Part shown: positions 1 through 9,216 of the stretch, piece by piece
How the letters are laid out: each line of letters begins with the position of its first letter
How positions within the stretch are numbered: position 1 is the stretch's first letter
From: Chara braunii
Taxonomy: Eukaryota; Streptophyta; Charophyceae; Charales; Characeae
Direction: 5' to 3'
Length of the DNA stretch: 25,635 nt
Assembly: GCA_003427395.1 (NCBI GenBank)
Contig: BFEA01001030.1
Coordinates: 131,449 to 157,083, forward strand
The notes under the pieces: generated by a model
Seen by the model: only the letters and a program-made list of their open reading frames with translations
Database searches by the model: none
Told to the model about the DNA's origin: nothing
Made by a program: the position numbers and the translations under genes

Positions 1-68
1 AACAATAAAAAACTTCGCAATGGTTCAATACAACGGAAAAAAAAAAAGTAAAAAAAAAAACAATGAAA

Positions 69-111
69 GGGGGTCCATTATTTTTCTTCCCCCCCCCTAA
101 AATGGACCCCC
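69..111. repeat. 11-bp inverted repeat (hairpin)
   Basis: GGGGGTCCATT at 69-79 is the exact reverse complement of AATGGACCCCC at 101-111, with a C-rich 21-nt spacer. It lies next to a poly(A) stretch at 40-60. No gene is attached to it. Confidence 0.6.
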
Positions 112-230
112 CCATTTTTAAGTCTTTTTCTTTTTTTCCAATGTCGGGGGGTGGGGCCTGGGGTGCTCCCCCGGAATCCCGACCCCGACCTCGGGTAGCC
201 CCCCTCCCCTTCCGGCGGCGCGCGTTTTTC

Positions 231-300
231 GACCGCGGCCGCCGCGGTCATGACCGCGAGCCTGCGGTCGACCGCATGGGCCGCGGTCATGCCCGCGGTG
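231..300. repeat. cluster of GC-rich palindromes
   Basis: Three palindromes share a GCGGTC core. GACCGCGG/CCGCGGTC arms lie at 231-249. A perfect 16-bp palindrome CGCGGTCATGACCGCG lies at 243-258. A perfect 14-bp palindrome TGCGGTCGACCGCA lies at 263-276. A further CCGCGGTCATG copy follows at 281-291. The long frames that cross this stretch are low-complexity Arg/Pro translations and are not called as genes. Confidence 0.6.
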
Positions 301-660
301 ACCGTGGCCGCCGGGGATACATAGCCGCCTCGGGCTTGTGATATAAGGGGGAACGGGTTTGTCTTGATCGATCGTTTTGATTCCCCGACTCTAATATTGC
401 CTTATATGGGTTTGACTGTGTTGCCTTGGTCGGCCGCTCACGCCGCGTGGCGGCAGCAGTTTGATTGTCGCTGGTGTCGCCAGGGGGACTCATGTTCTTG
501 GCGACGGCTGGTCCTAGGTTACGAGGGAGCGACACGTTTCCTTGAGCTTTCCCGTAGTGCGGGGGCGCTGCCCGCGCAATTTCGAATTCGGATGCCGGCG
601 AGTCCTCCCGCCGCTTTACCCTCTCGGAATTTTCCGCGCGGACTCTGTTAGTCCGACGCC

Positions 661-764
661 GAGGCTTGAAGGCCTCGAACCGACCACCTTTACCGCAAAG
701 ACCCGATGGTTTGGCCACTTCGTGAGGCCGATGATGAGGCCTGAAGGCTTCGAACCCACCACCT
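661..764. repeat. 29-bp imperfect duplication with two B-box-like sites
   Basis: The 29-nt unit at 661-689 recurs at 736-764 with three mismatches. Read on the minus strand, each copy contains GGTTCGANGCC, which fits the RNA polymerase III B-box consensus GGTTCGANNCC. I found no convincing A box about 45 nt upstream of either site, so I do not call a tRNA. The rest of 300-1100 shows no gene. Confidence 0.5.
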
Positions 765-1119
765 ATCCCCCAAACCCCTGACGTCCGAAGTTTTGTCTTC
801 CGCCGCCATGGCCCGTTCCCCTTGATGCCTTTTCCCGTCCTGATGCACGACGGCAATTCCTTTTTGCGGAAACCCTTCTGATTTTATCGTTTCGGAGTGA
901 TCCGACCCCCCCACGGGGCTTCGTGACGACAGTTCGACTCCGGGGAAAACCTCTGGCACGAAATGAGGGCCTCCCGTTCCGTCCGGGAGACTCAACCCTT
1001 ACGGCCAAAAATCCTCGGCCACGCCCCTCCTAGAACTCTGATCGGCGACCCCGTACGGGAAGCTGCGAGGGGGCGTGAGGTTGCGTATCACACGCCGACC
1101 TCCCTCGACCACCCTCCAG

Positions 1120-1576
1120 GTAACGACTTTTGCAGGCTGGGAACTATACGGGATCGTATGGTGAATTTGGAGGGCGCCATCTGACAACTATAGGGTGATT
1201 TCCGAAGGTACATTTCCGATAGCAAGTGGAGCGGTGTCCCACTATCCGGTACAACAGATAGTAGAGGAGCGAGACCCATAGGGTCTCGCTCCACCACTGT
1301 CCGCTATACAGAATTTCGGAGAGTTCGTGTATAGCTGTCAGAGTACCAAAAAACAGAGATTTCGTGTATAGTCTGCGCCGTCGCTCCACTTACTATCCGC
1401 TATAAAGCTCTCCAATTCCTGAGTTCACTACAAAACACCCTAAGAGCACTACAAGACAGCAGTTTGTCGGCCCAGACTCCAGGCGGACTATCCGATTTCG
1501 TGTCCGAACGGCGGCCTCCTTCGACCACCCTTCGAGGAGTATCCGAGTAACGACTTTTGCAGGCTGGGAACTATAC
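1120..1576. repeat. perfect 30-bp direct repeat
   Basis: The 30 nt at 1120-1149, starting GTAACGACTTTTGCAGG and ending AACTATAC, recur exactly at 1547-1576. Both copies follow a CGACCACCCT sequence at a short distance and are followed by a TCTGACAACTATA block. The two copies therefore belong to a longer, diverged repeat unit of about 100 bp. Confidence 0.75.
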
Positions 1577-1720
1577 ACAAATGTAGAGTGCGATCCCCGG
1601 CCGATTTCTGACAACTATACAACGAAGTTTTCACGTGTATAGTATATAGTGTATAGTTAGTGGAGCGACACCGAACTATACAATTTTGTATAGTGTATAG
1701 TAGTGGAGCGAGACCCTTTA
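1190..1720. repeat. iterated GTGGAGCG motif with TATAGT tracts, both orientations
   Basis: The motif GTGGAGCGNNACC or close variants occurs about six times: near 1222, 1266, 1281-1296 (reverse), 1383-1390 (reverse), 1660 and 1702. Several are preceded by TATAGT/CTATAC repeats. At 1266-1292 two motifs form a perfect 12-bp inverted repeat, GGAGCGAGACCC with loop ATA. This looks like a subterminal array of a DNA transposon or a satellite-like unit, but I cannot name a family. Confidence 0.5.
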
Positions 1721-2310
1721 TCTCACTGCCGTCTCCCTTCCCGAGGCTTCCTCACTACTCTCCACATGCACGAAAGGACAATGAATCCTCCGAGTCTGCA
1801 AGAACATGCCCAGATACACTGCCATATTATTTTTGTCTATGTGCATGTGGAGAGCGGTGGAGCCACACCAAGGCTTATGACTTCGTTTTACTTTTTATGT
1901 TTCTGTTTTCCTAATGTTTCTGCCTGGCTTCACTACTAACGAAATGTGCACATTGATAATGAATCTACCGTTAAAACATGGGAAGATGCAGCTGGCAGGA
2001 AAGACAAAAACTGTAAATAGCCAAACCACGTGGCACTGCAGTGTTAAGAACGAACCCCATGCCACAAAAAAAATGGCGGTGCATCTTCCCATGTTTGAGG
2101 GGAAGATTCCTAAAACAGAAAAGAAAAAAAAAGGAAACGCTGTGCAGTGCTGTGGCAACAACGAAATCATACGCCTGAGGGCAAGGCCTCGCGCAGCTAT
2201 GGACTTATATTCGAACATGGGGCGGCTGATTTGCAAACGCTCCAGCCCATCATGATGTGGCCCACACATCGCCCCGAGCCCAAGAGGGAAAATTCATGTG
2301 GTTTCCCAAG
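1721..2310. other. gene-free stretch with a 17-bp inverted repeat
   Basis: AAACATGGGAAGATGCA at 1974-1990 is the exact reverse complement of 2080-2096, with 89 nt between them. The frames here are short, mutually overlapping and without recognisable domains, so no gene is called. Confidence 0.5.
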
Positions 2311-2359
2311 AGTGTAAGCCTGGCCTCACGAGAGTGTCATGTGAGGCCCGGCTTACACT
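2311..2359. repeat. 19-bp near-perfect hairpin
   Basis: Arms at 2311-2329 and 2341-2359 (AGTGTAAGCCTGGCCTCAC and its complement) match at 18 of 19 positions around an 11-nt loop. A GATA-type microsatellite begins 11 nt downstream. Confidence 0.75.
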
Positions 2360-2370
2360 GTAATCAGAGT

Positions 2371-2416
2371 ATAGATATAGATATAGATAGATAGATATAG
2401 ATAGATAGATATAGAT
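2371..2416. repeat. (ATAGAT)/(GATA) microsatellite
   Basis: About 46 bp of alternating ATAGAT and AGAT units. The apparent Tyr/Ile/Leu/Ser-rich minus-strand frame over it is a microsatellite translation. Confidence 0.9.
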
Positions 2417-3890
2417 GACCTGCAAAATCACAAAGTTTAACTCAGAAGGTTGCTGTTTTCTCTGTTTTGCGGCTTCTTTGACTGACATGCTCAGATTCCC
2501 GTATTCAGCTGAGAGTTCTAACTTCTAAGTACGTGTGCGTGCATGATTGCTGAGTTTCCGTGTGTTTGCCTGACCGCACGATTGCTTGGATCTGTGAGTG
2601 ACCCACTGGTTTACTGCACATGTGGTTAACCAGGGGTGTTATTTTCAATGAATTTTGCACCGAAACTGTCACATTGTGCTGATTTTTTGGGTTTTTTCTT
2701 GTTTTTCTTTTTGTGTGACATATATGTGCTTTAGGGTACTACGTCATGTGTCCTGTTTTGAGATGTTTGGATCAATAATGAAAAAGTTGAAGGCCGGGGG
2801 AAAGGATCGTAAATTCATAACATTAAGAACTTTAAACCACCAGTACCTTTCCCCACTTGAAAAACAAAATACAGTGCCGGTTAACACAGACTCGCCAACA
2901 AACGTCTGGAGGCGGCGGCCAGATGCATCGTCTTTTCTGGCACACACTGTCAGCCTGAGGAGAAATCGGCACCGCGGCCAATATATGAGAATCATGGTAC
3001 TGGTGTTTAATTGTTTAGTTTGATGTAAGCCATCATGACAAATTACCTGAGCAGTGGCAAAGAGAGCTACCGGGGGTGTGGTCCCATTACCAGTCGGATA
3101 GGAGTGTGGCCGATCCAGTGCGACACTGAGTGGCAGCGGCGTGACAGGTTCATTACGAATTTCTGGGGTGAGAAAACAGGAGAAAGGCAAAAAAAACAAA
3201 AAAAGAAACAGAGACCTGCCACCGGAAATCACGGCAGAGTGCTTCCCAGCCATCAGATCACAAATGATCTGATGGTGGTGGTTGCAACAACAGTGCAGAA
3301 AGTAACTGCCACATTTTCTGGAATAAACTCAACTTCTGTCGGCAGTGATCCTGATGCCCTCCATATGCTCCGTGATTGAAGGAGGGCTCCACCCAATGAG
3401 ATAATTGCACAACAGCAAGCAAAATACTGAAAATCTTCTATCCAGTGGGCCTATGGCCGACCCCGCTCGCTTTTGGGGTTGGCCATGCCCCCAACGGATT
3501 GAAAAGATTTTGGCGGGAAGCTTCCTTTGCACGGGCATGAAGAGGAGGAGGGGAACCAAGATATCCTTACTTTTTCAGGTAATACATGTAAAATACTGAC
3601 CGTGGGATCACCAGTACTGCACGGCAGGATTTGGGTCACTCAACTGCCACACAAACTCTTTTCTATCCTATCCGGTTGCTAGTGGGACCATGCCTCAGGG
3701 GGTGTGGTCTTGTCTTTGGGCGATTCTGACACCAAAAGAAAAAGGGAGAGATTTGAGCAGAACTGACGCAGAGATTGGTCAAGAGGGAGTTGCTATTGAA
3801 ACACAGTACCGTAATGGGGCGAATGGAATGGAATCTTTACAGTTTCAGACCATTGTAGAAGGAGTTTAGGCAGCTTCCTCAGCGTTCTGC
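2417..3890. other. gene-free stretch with two short hairpins
   Basis: No frame here shows a recognisable domain. CCATCAGATCA at 3250-3260 pairs perfectly with 3265-3275 around loop CAAA. ATGGCCGACCCC at 3453-3464 pairs with GGGGTTGGCCAT at 3475-3486, with one G:T pair. Both sit in otherwise plain sequence, and their spacing and AT-rich surroundings are compatible with old MITE fragments. Confidence 0.45.
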
Positions 3891-4131
3891 TTTTTTTTTT
3901 TTTAAACAAAAACAAACCCCGGGTTTGCTAGGGGTGCTGGTATGATGAGCAGACACCCGTCCCTAGCAGCAGCTGCGGTTGGCTCCGGTATATAGGTGGG
4001 GAGCATCACCTGCTGGAAATAGAGTCCAGCATCTCTTACGATACAAAAAGGACTGGCCAACAATGAAAGAGTATGAGAGTAACTGCCAGCATTGATTGCC
4101 CTGGTTTGTCCCAGGGTATTGACTGAGCAGT
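3891..4131 (-). repeat. small structured retroposon, copy A
   Basis: A 13-nt poly(T) at 3891-3903 is followed by three stem-loops. The first has arms at 3927-3933 and 3961-3967, with an inner TGCT/AGCA pairing. The second is GCTGGA/TCCAGC at 4012-4017 and 4025-4030 around a 7-nt loop. The third is CCCTGG/CCAGGG at 4099-4104 and 4111-4116. The blocks GGTGGGGAGCATCACC and CTGCCAGCATTGATTG are shared with the copies near 10100 and 17200. The leading poly(T) suggests insertion from a polyadenylated minus-strand RNA. Size (about 240 bp) fits a SINE, but no pol III promoter was recognised. Confidence 0.7.
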
Positions 4132-4957
4132 ACCGAAAGAGCCTCTTCACACTTCTTCAAGGGGGCCTGCTGATGCTGAAAATAACTGGCTCTTTGGCTA
4201 GACTGCTCGACAACCCAGGGGCCGGGCCTCTTCAGCCCTGGCCGGGGCCGCCTGAAAAAAGCGCTTTGCCGTGGCTGAGATTCCTTCATGTCGCTTGATG
4301 ACACTGCCGCTGTAGTCCCTTCATGATAATGCAGAGGAGGATATTGTTAGGAAGAGAAGGACGAAAAGAGGATACAAGCTGGAGATCTTTGTTCCGGTCC
4401 ATTTCTTGCCTTCTTTTTTTTGGTGGGGAAAGTATATTGATGTCACTTTTGAGTAATATCGAATGAGCAAATAAAACATGCGCCAGCAAATAAAACAGGC
4501 GCTGAGTTCGAAAAAGCAATGAAAGTACCAACGGCCGTGGTGTTAGGCCGGGTGTCATAGCTACAGGGGTCGGCCACGGTGTAAGACCGGGAAAGGGGAA
4601 AAAAAAAAAAAGCCTAGCGGATTTTTTTCTACCCAAATTGCCGTTTGAACCTCACGCCATGATATCTTCGCGGACATGATTTTTTGCCTTTGCGAACTCA
4701 GAACCTGCCACGTCCGCTGTTGTGTGTCTTTTTTTTTGAAGGATCTGTGCAGGTTTGAGGTAACATGGACAGCGCGCTGAACAGGGAACTGAGCTTATCA
4801 GCTCATGCACCACCCAGGCACTGATAGGAGGGCATCAAACTGAACCGGCCGACCTTTACAGTATACAGACGCCAAGTGACCCCCACCCCAAACCCCCCAT
4901 ACACTGTGGATCTCTGTTTTCTCTGTTTGAACTTTGAGCTCTGAATAAATTGTTGAG
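4132..4957. other. gene-free stretch
   Basis: It holds short A and T tracts (4599-4610, 4731-4738) and no domain-bearing frame. The minus-strand frame at 4286-4636 is a Leu/Ser/Pro-rich translation without recognisable features. Confidence 0.4.
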
Positions 4958-5437
4958 TTTTTTTTTTTTTTTTTTTTTTTTTAATTAAATTGATACCTCC
5001 ATAGCCTCAATTTTAACCTCTTCCCGGAGTAGTAATGGACAGATGGTCTCTCACACATCAAGCAAGCCGACTTCTGAGATGACATGGCACCTCTCTGTGG
5101 TCACCCCCATTGGCGCTTTCATTAATTTTAATTATTCAATTAAATTTTTCTCGAAACCTAGCCAAGTAGAATAGATGTGGTCCATCGGGATGATGGCGGA
5201 CAGGGGTCCCACACAATCAGCTGAGCAACGTGCATGGTGATGTGACACCTCGTCACAACCACCCGGATTAATCACTTGCTCTGGCTTGAATGCAGTAGGG
5301 GTGTCTGCGAAGAGATTGATCTCGGACTGAGGGCTCCCATGAGAGATGTTGCCACTCCAGGCTTCTCTGCCTCTCTCTCCTACAGGACCTACACCTAACT
5401 GAGCTGGTAGCTGTGGCAGATCATCAAGGTCATGCAC
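4958..5437 (-). mobile_element. reverse-strand poly(A) retroposon fragment with unidentified 101-codon frame
   Basis: On the minus strand an open frame (5437-5132) is followed by an AT-rich trailer and a 25-nt poly(A), seen on the plus strand as poly(T) at 4958-4982. That is the arrangement of a retroposed cDNA 3' end. The predicted protein begins with [14 protein letters not shown], contains a His/Cys-bearing segment (EVSHHHARCSADC) and ends GFEKNLIE. It remains open upstream for several codons beyond 5437. I do not recognise the family. Its stop region and AT-rich trailer resemble those of the unit ending at 9181, which may be a relative. Confidence 0.35.
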
Positions 5438-6130
5438 GGACTCGTCGAGCAGGGACGAAAGTCGGCCTTAGTGATCCGATGGTACCGAGTGGAAGGGCCG
5501 TCGCTCAACGGTGTTCAATGGACAAAGCACTGCTCCCTATGCCTTCTCCACCGTGTTCCACTATAGATAATCTTCAGCGATGAAGTCCAACCATTCCACT
5601 CCTGGGGTCCTCCAGATGCAGCTCCAGCCAGGTAAGTGAAGATGAAGCTGCACCATTATAGCTCAAGGTAAGCCCTTCTCTCTGTTCTGTCCTTCTTCCT
5701 TCAACTCCATAGCCTGGGTTGTGCTTCTACTACTACTCTCTAGCTGGCTAGGCTCTTTGCCCTCAATGGCATCGCCACCATAGCCAGGGAGATCTCACCA
5801 TCACCCTCAAGCTCCTCCTTCACCTTGGAGTAGCTCCGTCAATTCTCCCTTTTGGTGGAGCAGCTGCCTCACACTGCTGATGGATGTTGAAAGAGGATCT
5901 CAGCTGCCCACTGCACCAAATGATATACCTCAGCTGCCCGAGCTACAGTACTTTTGGGTTCACTGGGACTGCGGGAAAGCTCCTGCCTTTTGCGGGAACA
6001 GTATTGTGACCTGCAGTGACGGTCAGGGCCTCAATCTACTCTAATACCTGTCTATATACAGACCCGGACCACGATCACTTCCAGGACGCTACCTTCATCC
6101 CCCGAACATAACGGATATGCGTTCTAAGCG
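5438..6130. other. gene-free stretch with isolated splice-like sites
   Basis: No domain-bearing frame is seen. On the plus strand there is a consensus-quality donor (CAG|GTAAGT, about 5629-5637), a second AAG|GTAAGC about 40 nt later, and a pyrimidine-rich tract ending in CCATAG near 5712. Without a coding frame joining them I cannot claim exons. Confidence 0.25.
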
Positions 6131-6157
6131 ATACAACACAAGGGCTGTGTTCTATTC

Positions 6158-6227
6158 GGCCTAGCTCAGGTTGTAAGGCTCGCAAGTGGCGTAAGGGAGG
6201 TAGTGGGTTCAATCCCCATTGGCCTCA
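6158..6227 (+). repeat. tRNA-derived SINE head (A box and B box)
   Basis: A-box-like TAGCTCAGGTT at 6162-6172 and B-box-like GGTTCAATCCC at 6206-6216 start 44 nt apart, the spacing of an intron-less tRNA gene. The T arm is complete: GTGGG (6203-6207), a 7-nt loop and CCCAT (6215-6219), with one G:T pair. The acceptor stem reduces to GGCC/GGCC, and neither the D stem nor an anticodon stem pairs properly. A functional tRNA is therefore unlikely and a tRNA-derived SINE promoter is the better reading. Confidence 0.6.
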
Positions 6228-6562
6228 TGTACCTTCCTGGGCATACTTGGCACCCGCTACCCAAGAGATAGACCACTGGATCCCTTGATCAGCATTGAGC
6301 AGAGACTGCTGATGTTCGTAGGGGAGGGGACCTGAGGGGAGGCACAGGGATTGGTCCTGTTGGCATGGTCCCTGATGCTACCGGCTGTCCCCTGGCCGAT
6401 ATCGCCCACCTGCAGGTCGGGAGCAGCCCCCACATGTTCACTCGTGAACACGGTTCTGGCTGCTACCGGGTTCCCCGTATGCCTACAAGTAGGAGTAGTG
6501 GTAGCTAGGTAGTGTGAGGTGAAATTGAGAGAAGAATATAGTTATATAAAAATAAAAAAAAT
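6228..6562 (+). repeat. possible SINE body ending in an A-rich tail
   Basis: This segment follows the tRNA-like head and ends in an A-rich run (ATAAAAATAAAAAAAAT, about 6547-6563). Sequence similar to that just before the head resumes after it. The boundaries are inferred; no second copy is in the window. Confidence 0.35.
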
Positions 6563-6690
6563 ACAACGCACGTGCGTTATATTCGAATAGCCCTAAATTT
6601 CGAATACACTGCATAATATTATGCGTTCTATTCGATTTTTTTGTCAAATTTTGAAACTCGAATACAACGCATATGCGTTATGCTCGGGGG

Positions 6691-7295
6691 AAGAACGTAG
6701 CGGAGTTTCCCCTGAGCCTACCGGAGCAGCGGCGGAGCAAACTGCGCTTCTAGAGTCTCCGGTAAGTCCTTTGGCCACATTTTGTGCCTCTCCCTGTGTC
6801 CACAACTTTGACCAATCTACCCCCGTCCGAGGCAAACACAGCACCGGAAACGGAGTTAGCGCAATGACACAAAGTAAGCCTCATTTAGGCACAGACAAGC
6901 ACACCACATACACACACAGTCAGAAAACACATCACAGCAAAATGAACTCAGACTCAGAAATCCAAACGAATAGAGATCAAAGGCAGCAACTTTTCTCTGA
7001 AACTGCAGATTTCTCGGTCTGAAACTGTGCGGGTCATTGCATGATCCTCATGGAATCTGACGACTGAAATTACTCCGAATCACTTGCCAATGGAACTGGT
7101 CAGTTGAATGATAATATTTGTGTTGCCCATTTTAAAGCAAAGGAAAGGCGAAAAAACCATCCTTCTGAACTGTTTTCCTTTCTTTTTCCCCTCTTGTTTT
7201 AAGGCAGACAGCCTTGAGATGTCATTTTGAAGTGATTGGTGCCAGGTATTTCCAAGTTATTACTTTCACCTGATTCCACATGATTGGAAATCAGA
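6691..7295. other. gene-free stretch
   Basis: The plus-strand frame at 6621-7022 (133 codons) starts inside the palindrome cluster, shows no domain and has a polar, repeat-like composition. I do not call it a gene. Confidence 0.35.
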
Positions 7296-7411
7296 CAGGG
7301 TAATCAATGCTGGCAGGTTCCTCATACTGTGGTACCTCAGAAATTCTGTAATATTCCAATTGTATCAAAGGGACGCTGGACCCGTTTTCCAGCAAAAAAA
7401 AAAAAAAAAAA
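7296..7411 (+). repeat. small structured retroposon, copy B (opposite orientation, with poly(A))
   Basis: CAGGGTAATCAATGCTGGCAGG at 7296-7317 is the complement of the family's third conserved block. The second stem-loop is present at 7375-7393 as GCTGGA/TCCAGC around a 7-nt loop. An 18-nt poly(A) at 7394-7411 follows directly. This is the clearest sign of which strand of the family is transcribed. The copy lacks the first stem-loop, so its 3' end is shorter than in copies A and E. Confidence 0.65.
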
Positions 7412-7598
7412 GGTTTGCATATCAACAGTGCATGGGTTCATCATCCACTGGCATCCAGCCACATGGCCTGGGATTTTGTTTTTTTTTTCAGAAAGTCGAG
7501 TCTTTTCAACTTACTCTTCATCTTTTTTCCGCATTTTGTTGCTTCTCGGATGAAAAGAAAACTCCATCGCCTGATGCCATTTTGTGTTTCAAACACAC

Positions 7599-7600
<2 letters not shown>

Positions 7601-7654
<54 letters not shown>

Positions 7655-7657
7655 TTT

Positions 7658-7710
<53 letters not shown>
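7601..7710. repeat. interrupted (GA)n microsatellite
   Basis: About 110 bp of GA units, broken once by CTTTTTTA at about 7652-7659. Arg-Glu and Ser-Leu repeat frames over it are artefacts of the dinucleotide repeat. Confidence 0.95.
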
Positions 7711-7712
<2 letters not shown>

Positions 7713-7717
7713 ATCGG

Positions 7718-7790
7718 TTTTTTTTGGGGGGGACATGCTCCAATCCATTCGTGGGGAGCAACACGTGCTGGGAACCGGGCCCAGCATTCC
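7718..7790 (-). repeat. small structured retroposon, copy C (partial)
   Basis: An 8-nt poly(T) at 7718-7725 is followed by CGTGGGGAGCAACACGTGCTGG and the second stem-loop. Here the stem is GCTGGG/CCCAGC (7767-7772, 7780-7785), with the same 7-nt loop AACCGGG as copy D. The last pair of the stem has changed from A:T to G:C on both sides. The third block is missing. Confidence 0.6.
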
Positions 7791-8152
7791 ATTCAAGAAC
7801 ACATTGAAAAAATGAGAAGTTTATGAAGAAATCCTTGAGATACCGGGGACAAAAGACAACTGTGTAATCTACACAAGAACACTGAAAGTCTCTGTCCCCC
7901 AAAGTTCAGATCAAAGAAGCATTCTGGATGAAAAAACACCTGCCTTAGGGCCTTTCAGCAGCCCAACCCTACCTGCCTCACCCCTATATCCCGATGTCCA
8001 ATCTCTACAAGGCCTCATGCCCCCATCTGCTAGGTTACAGAGTGGCACGACCCACCCCAGAGAACCCCCCACCTGCTAGGCCACAGGGCAAAGCGACCCG
8101 CCCCGACTCCGGCGAGCATTGACTAGGCACCGGCTCGCCAAAAGACACTAGA
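7791..8152. other. gene-free stretch
   Basis: No recognisable domain. From about 7950 the sequence becomes C-rich and grades into the proline-rich frames that follow. Confidence 0.35.
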
Positions 8153-8626
8153 GTGCCTTCCACCCTCGACAACTCCTTACTAGATCTCTCTACCAGGTCT
8201 CTTGCCCTCGTACAGCTCGAGTTACAGGGCAGCACGACCAAGCCCCAACACCGACCAGCATCGTTCTGGCCTCGTCTTTTCGCAAACCACCGGGACTCAG
8301 GACTAAGGCAAATAACAGTCAAGCCACCAATCAGCACCATACCTGTAGATCCCATCATCCATCCCCTTTATGCACTGGTTGCAGATATCTCCCCAAAAAT
8401 CCTCCTGAACCCTACTCCGGCAAGTCCTACCACGATGAAGCCACCATCTCCACCGCTGCTGTACCCTATTTCAACCCCACAGGCTAGCCCCTTCGCCGCA
8501 GAGCGCGTCATCCCCCGCCGTCACAGCCACCACAACCCCCTGCCTCCAGCACCGAACCTTGGAAGTTTTTTTCAATTAGGAAAATTTAGGAAACACGGGC
8601 ACAAAAAATCCTTAAAAATCACATGA
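8153..8626 (+). pseudogene. proline-rich frame, possible LINE 5' region or ORF1 remnant
   Basis: This 157-codon frame is rich in Pro, Ser and Thr (for example PTPASPTTMKPPSPPLLYP) with a basic tail ending GKFRKHGHKKSLKIT. It has no zinc knuckle or RRM that I can see. The nucleotide segment 8408-8500 is related to 10734-10820, just upstream of the LINE reverse transcriptase: both share ACTCCGGCAAG and GTACCCTATTTC followed by GCTAGCCCC. That link suggests two copies of one LINE family's 5' region. A second Pro-rich frame at 8645-9025 is probably a continuation in another frame. The assignment is inference from position and the shared blocks. Confidence 0.3.
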
Positions 8627-9025
8627 ACATTTCAGCGCCCACTATTGCCCCAGGGAGAGGGGAAGAGAGGGAAAAAAAAACCTCTCTCCCCGTGGAATAC
8701 TCCGGCGCCTATTGAAGACTCGGTTACATATAAAGGGGTCAGAAGAGCCAAAGGGATTACTCCTCTCCCCCAAAAGACAACCCCCTGCCTGTTCACTGCC
8801 TCCGCGGGGAGGCGGCCACTCGCCTCCCCGCCCCAGTTCAGAACAACCCCCAGAATACCCCTCCTGCTCCCTCAGTCGCATACAGTACCCCCTAAAGTTT
8901 GCCCCCGCAAAGCCGAAGATCCCCGTTTCCTCCTGCCCCACCTCCCCCAAGCGGAGCATCCCTCTCAAGTCTCACCCCGCAGACATCAGCACCTCTTGTC
9001 CTCTCTCCCCAACCGCCATAGCTGA

Positions 9026-9174
9026 TGCGACCTAAAAATCAGCGTGGCCCAAAAAAAGGAAAAACCCTCAATACCGCCCCTACCCTCTCAAAGATCACAC
9101 TACCCGCCTTGTGTAACCCTCGCAGGGAGGGACTCCAACCCTAAAGGAGATACCCATTCCAACACCTCTGACCC

Positions 9175-9180
<6 letters not shown>
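9026..9180. other. C-rich non-coding tail of the proline-rich region
   Basis: No frame or domain is seen. The segment ends abruptly at the poly(T) at 9181, which looks like an insertion boundary. Confidence 0.35.

Positions 9181-9216
<36 letters not shown>

Larger units (their letters stand above)
6131..6690. repeat. cluster of related palindromes (ATACAACGCA...TGCGTTNTATTCG)
   Basis: Three imperfect palindromes with a common plan lie at about 6561-6589, 6599-6636 and 6659-6687. Their centres are CACGTG, ATAATATTAT and CATATG, and their arms read CGAATACAACGCA and TGCGTT(A/C)TATTCG. A fourth, more diverged copy (ATACAACACA...TGTGTTCTATTCG) lies at 6131-6157, directly before the SINE head. 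Confidence 0.6.

Noticed and set aside
2371-2416. CRISPR-like array
   Set aside because: It is a GATA-type microsatellite with no spacers, and the window is eukaryotic.
3927-3967. Hammerhead ribozyme
   Set aside because: CTGGTATGATGAG and CTGATAAGAG only loosely resemble the conserved CUGAUGAG core, and the matching GAAA segment is absent.
5629-5712. Exons of a host gene from splice-like sites
   Set aside because: No coding frame connects the donor and acceptor candidates.
6158-6227. Functional tRNA gene
   Set aside because: Promoter boxes and T arm are good, but acceptor, D and anticodon stems do not pair.
7518-7902. Ser-Leu and Arg-Glu repeat proteins over the (GA)n arrays (also near 18450-18800 and 18820-19400)
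   Set aside because: They are simple translations of the dinucleotide repeat in every frame.
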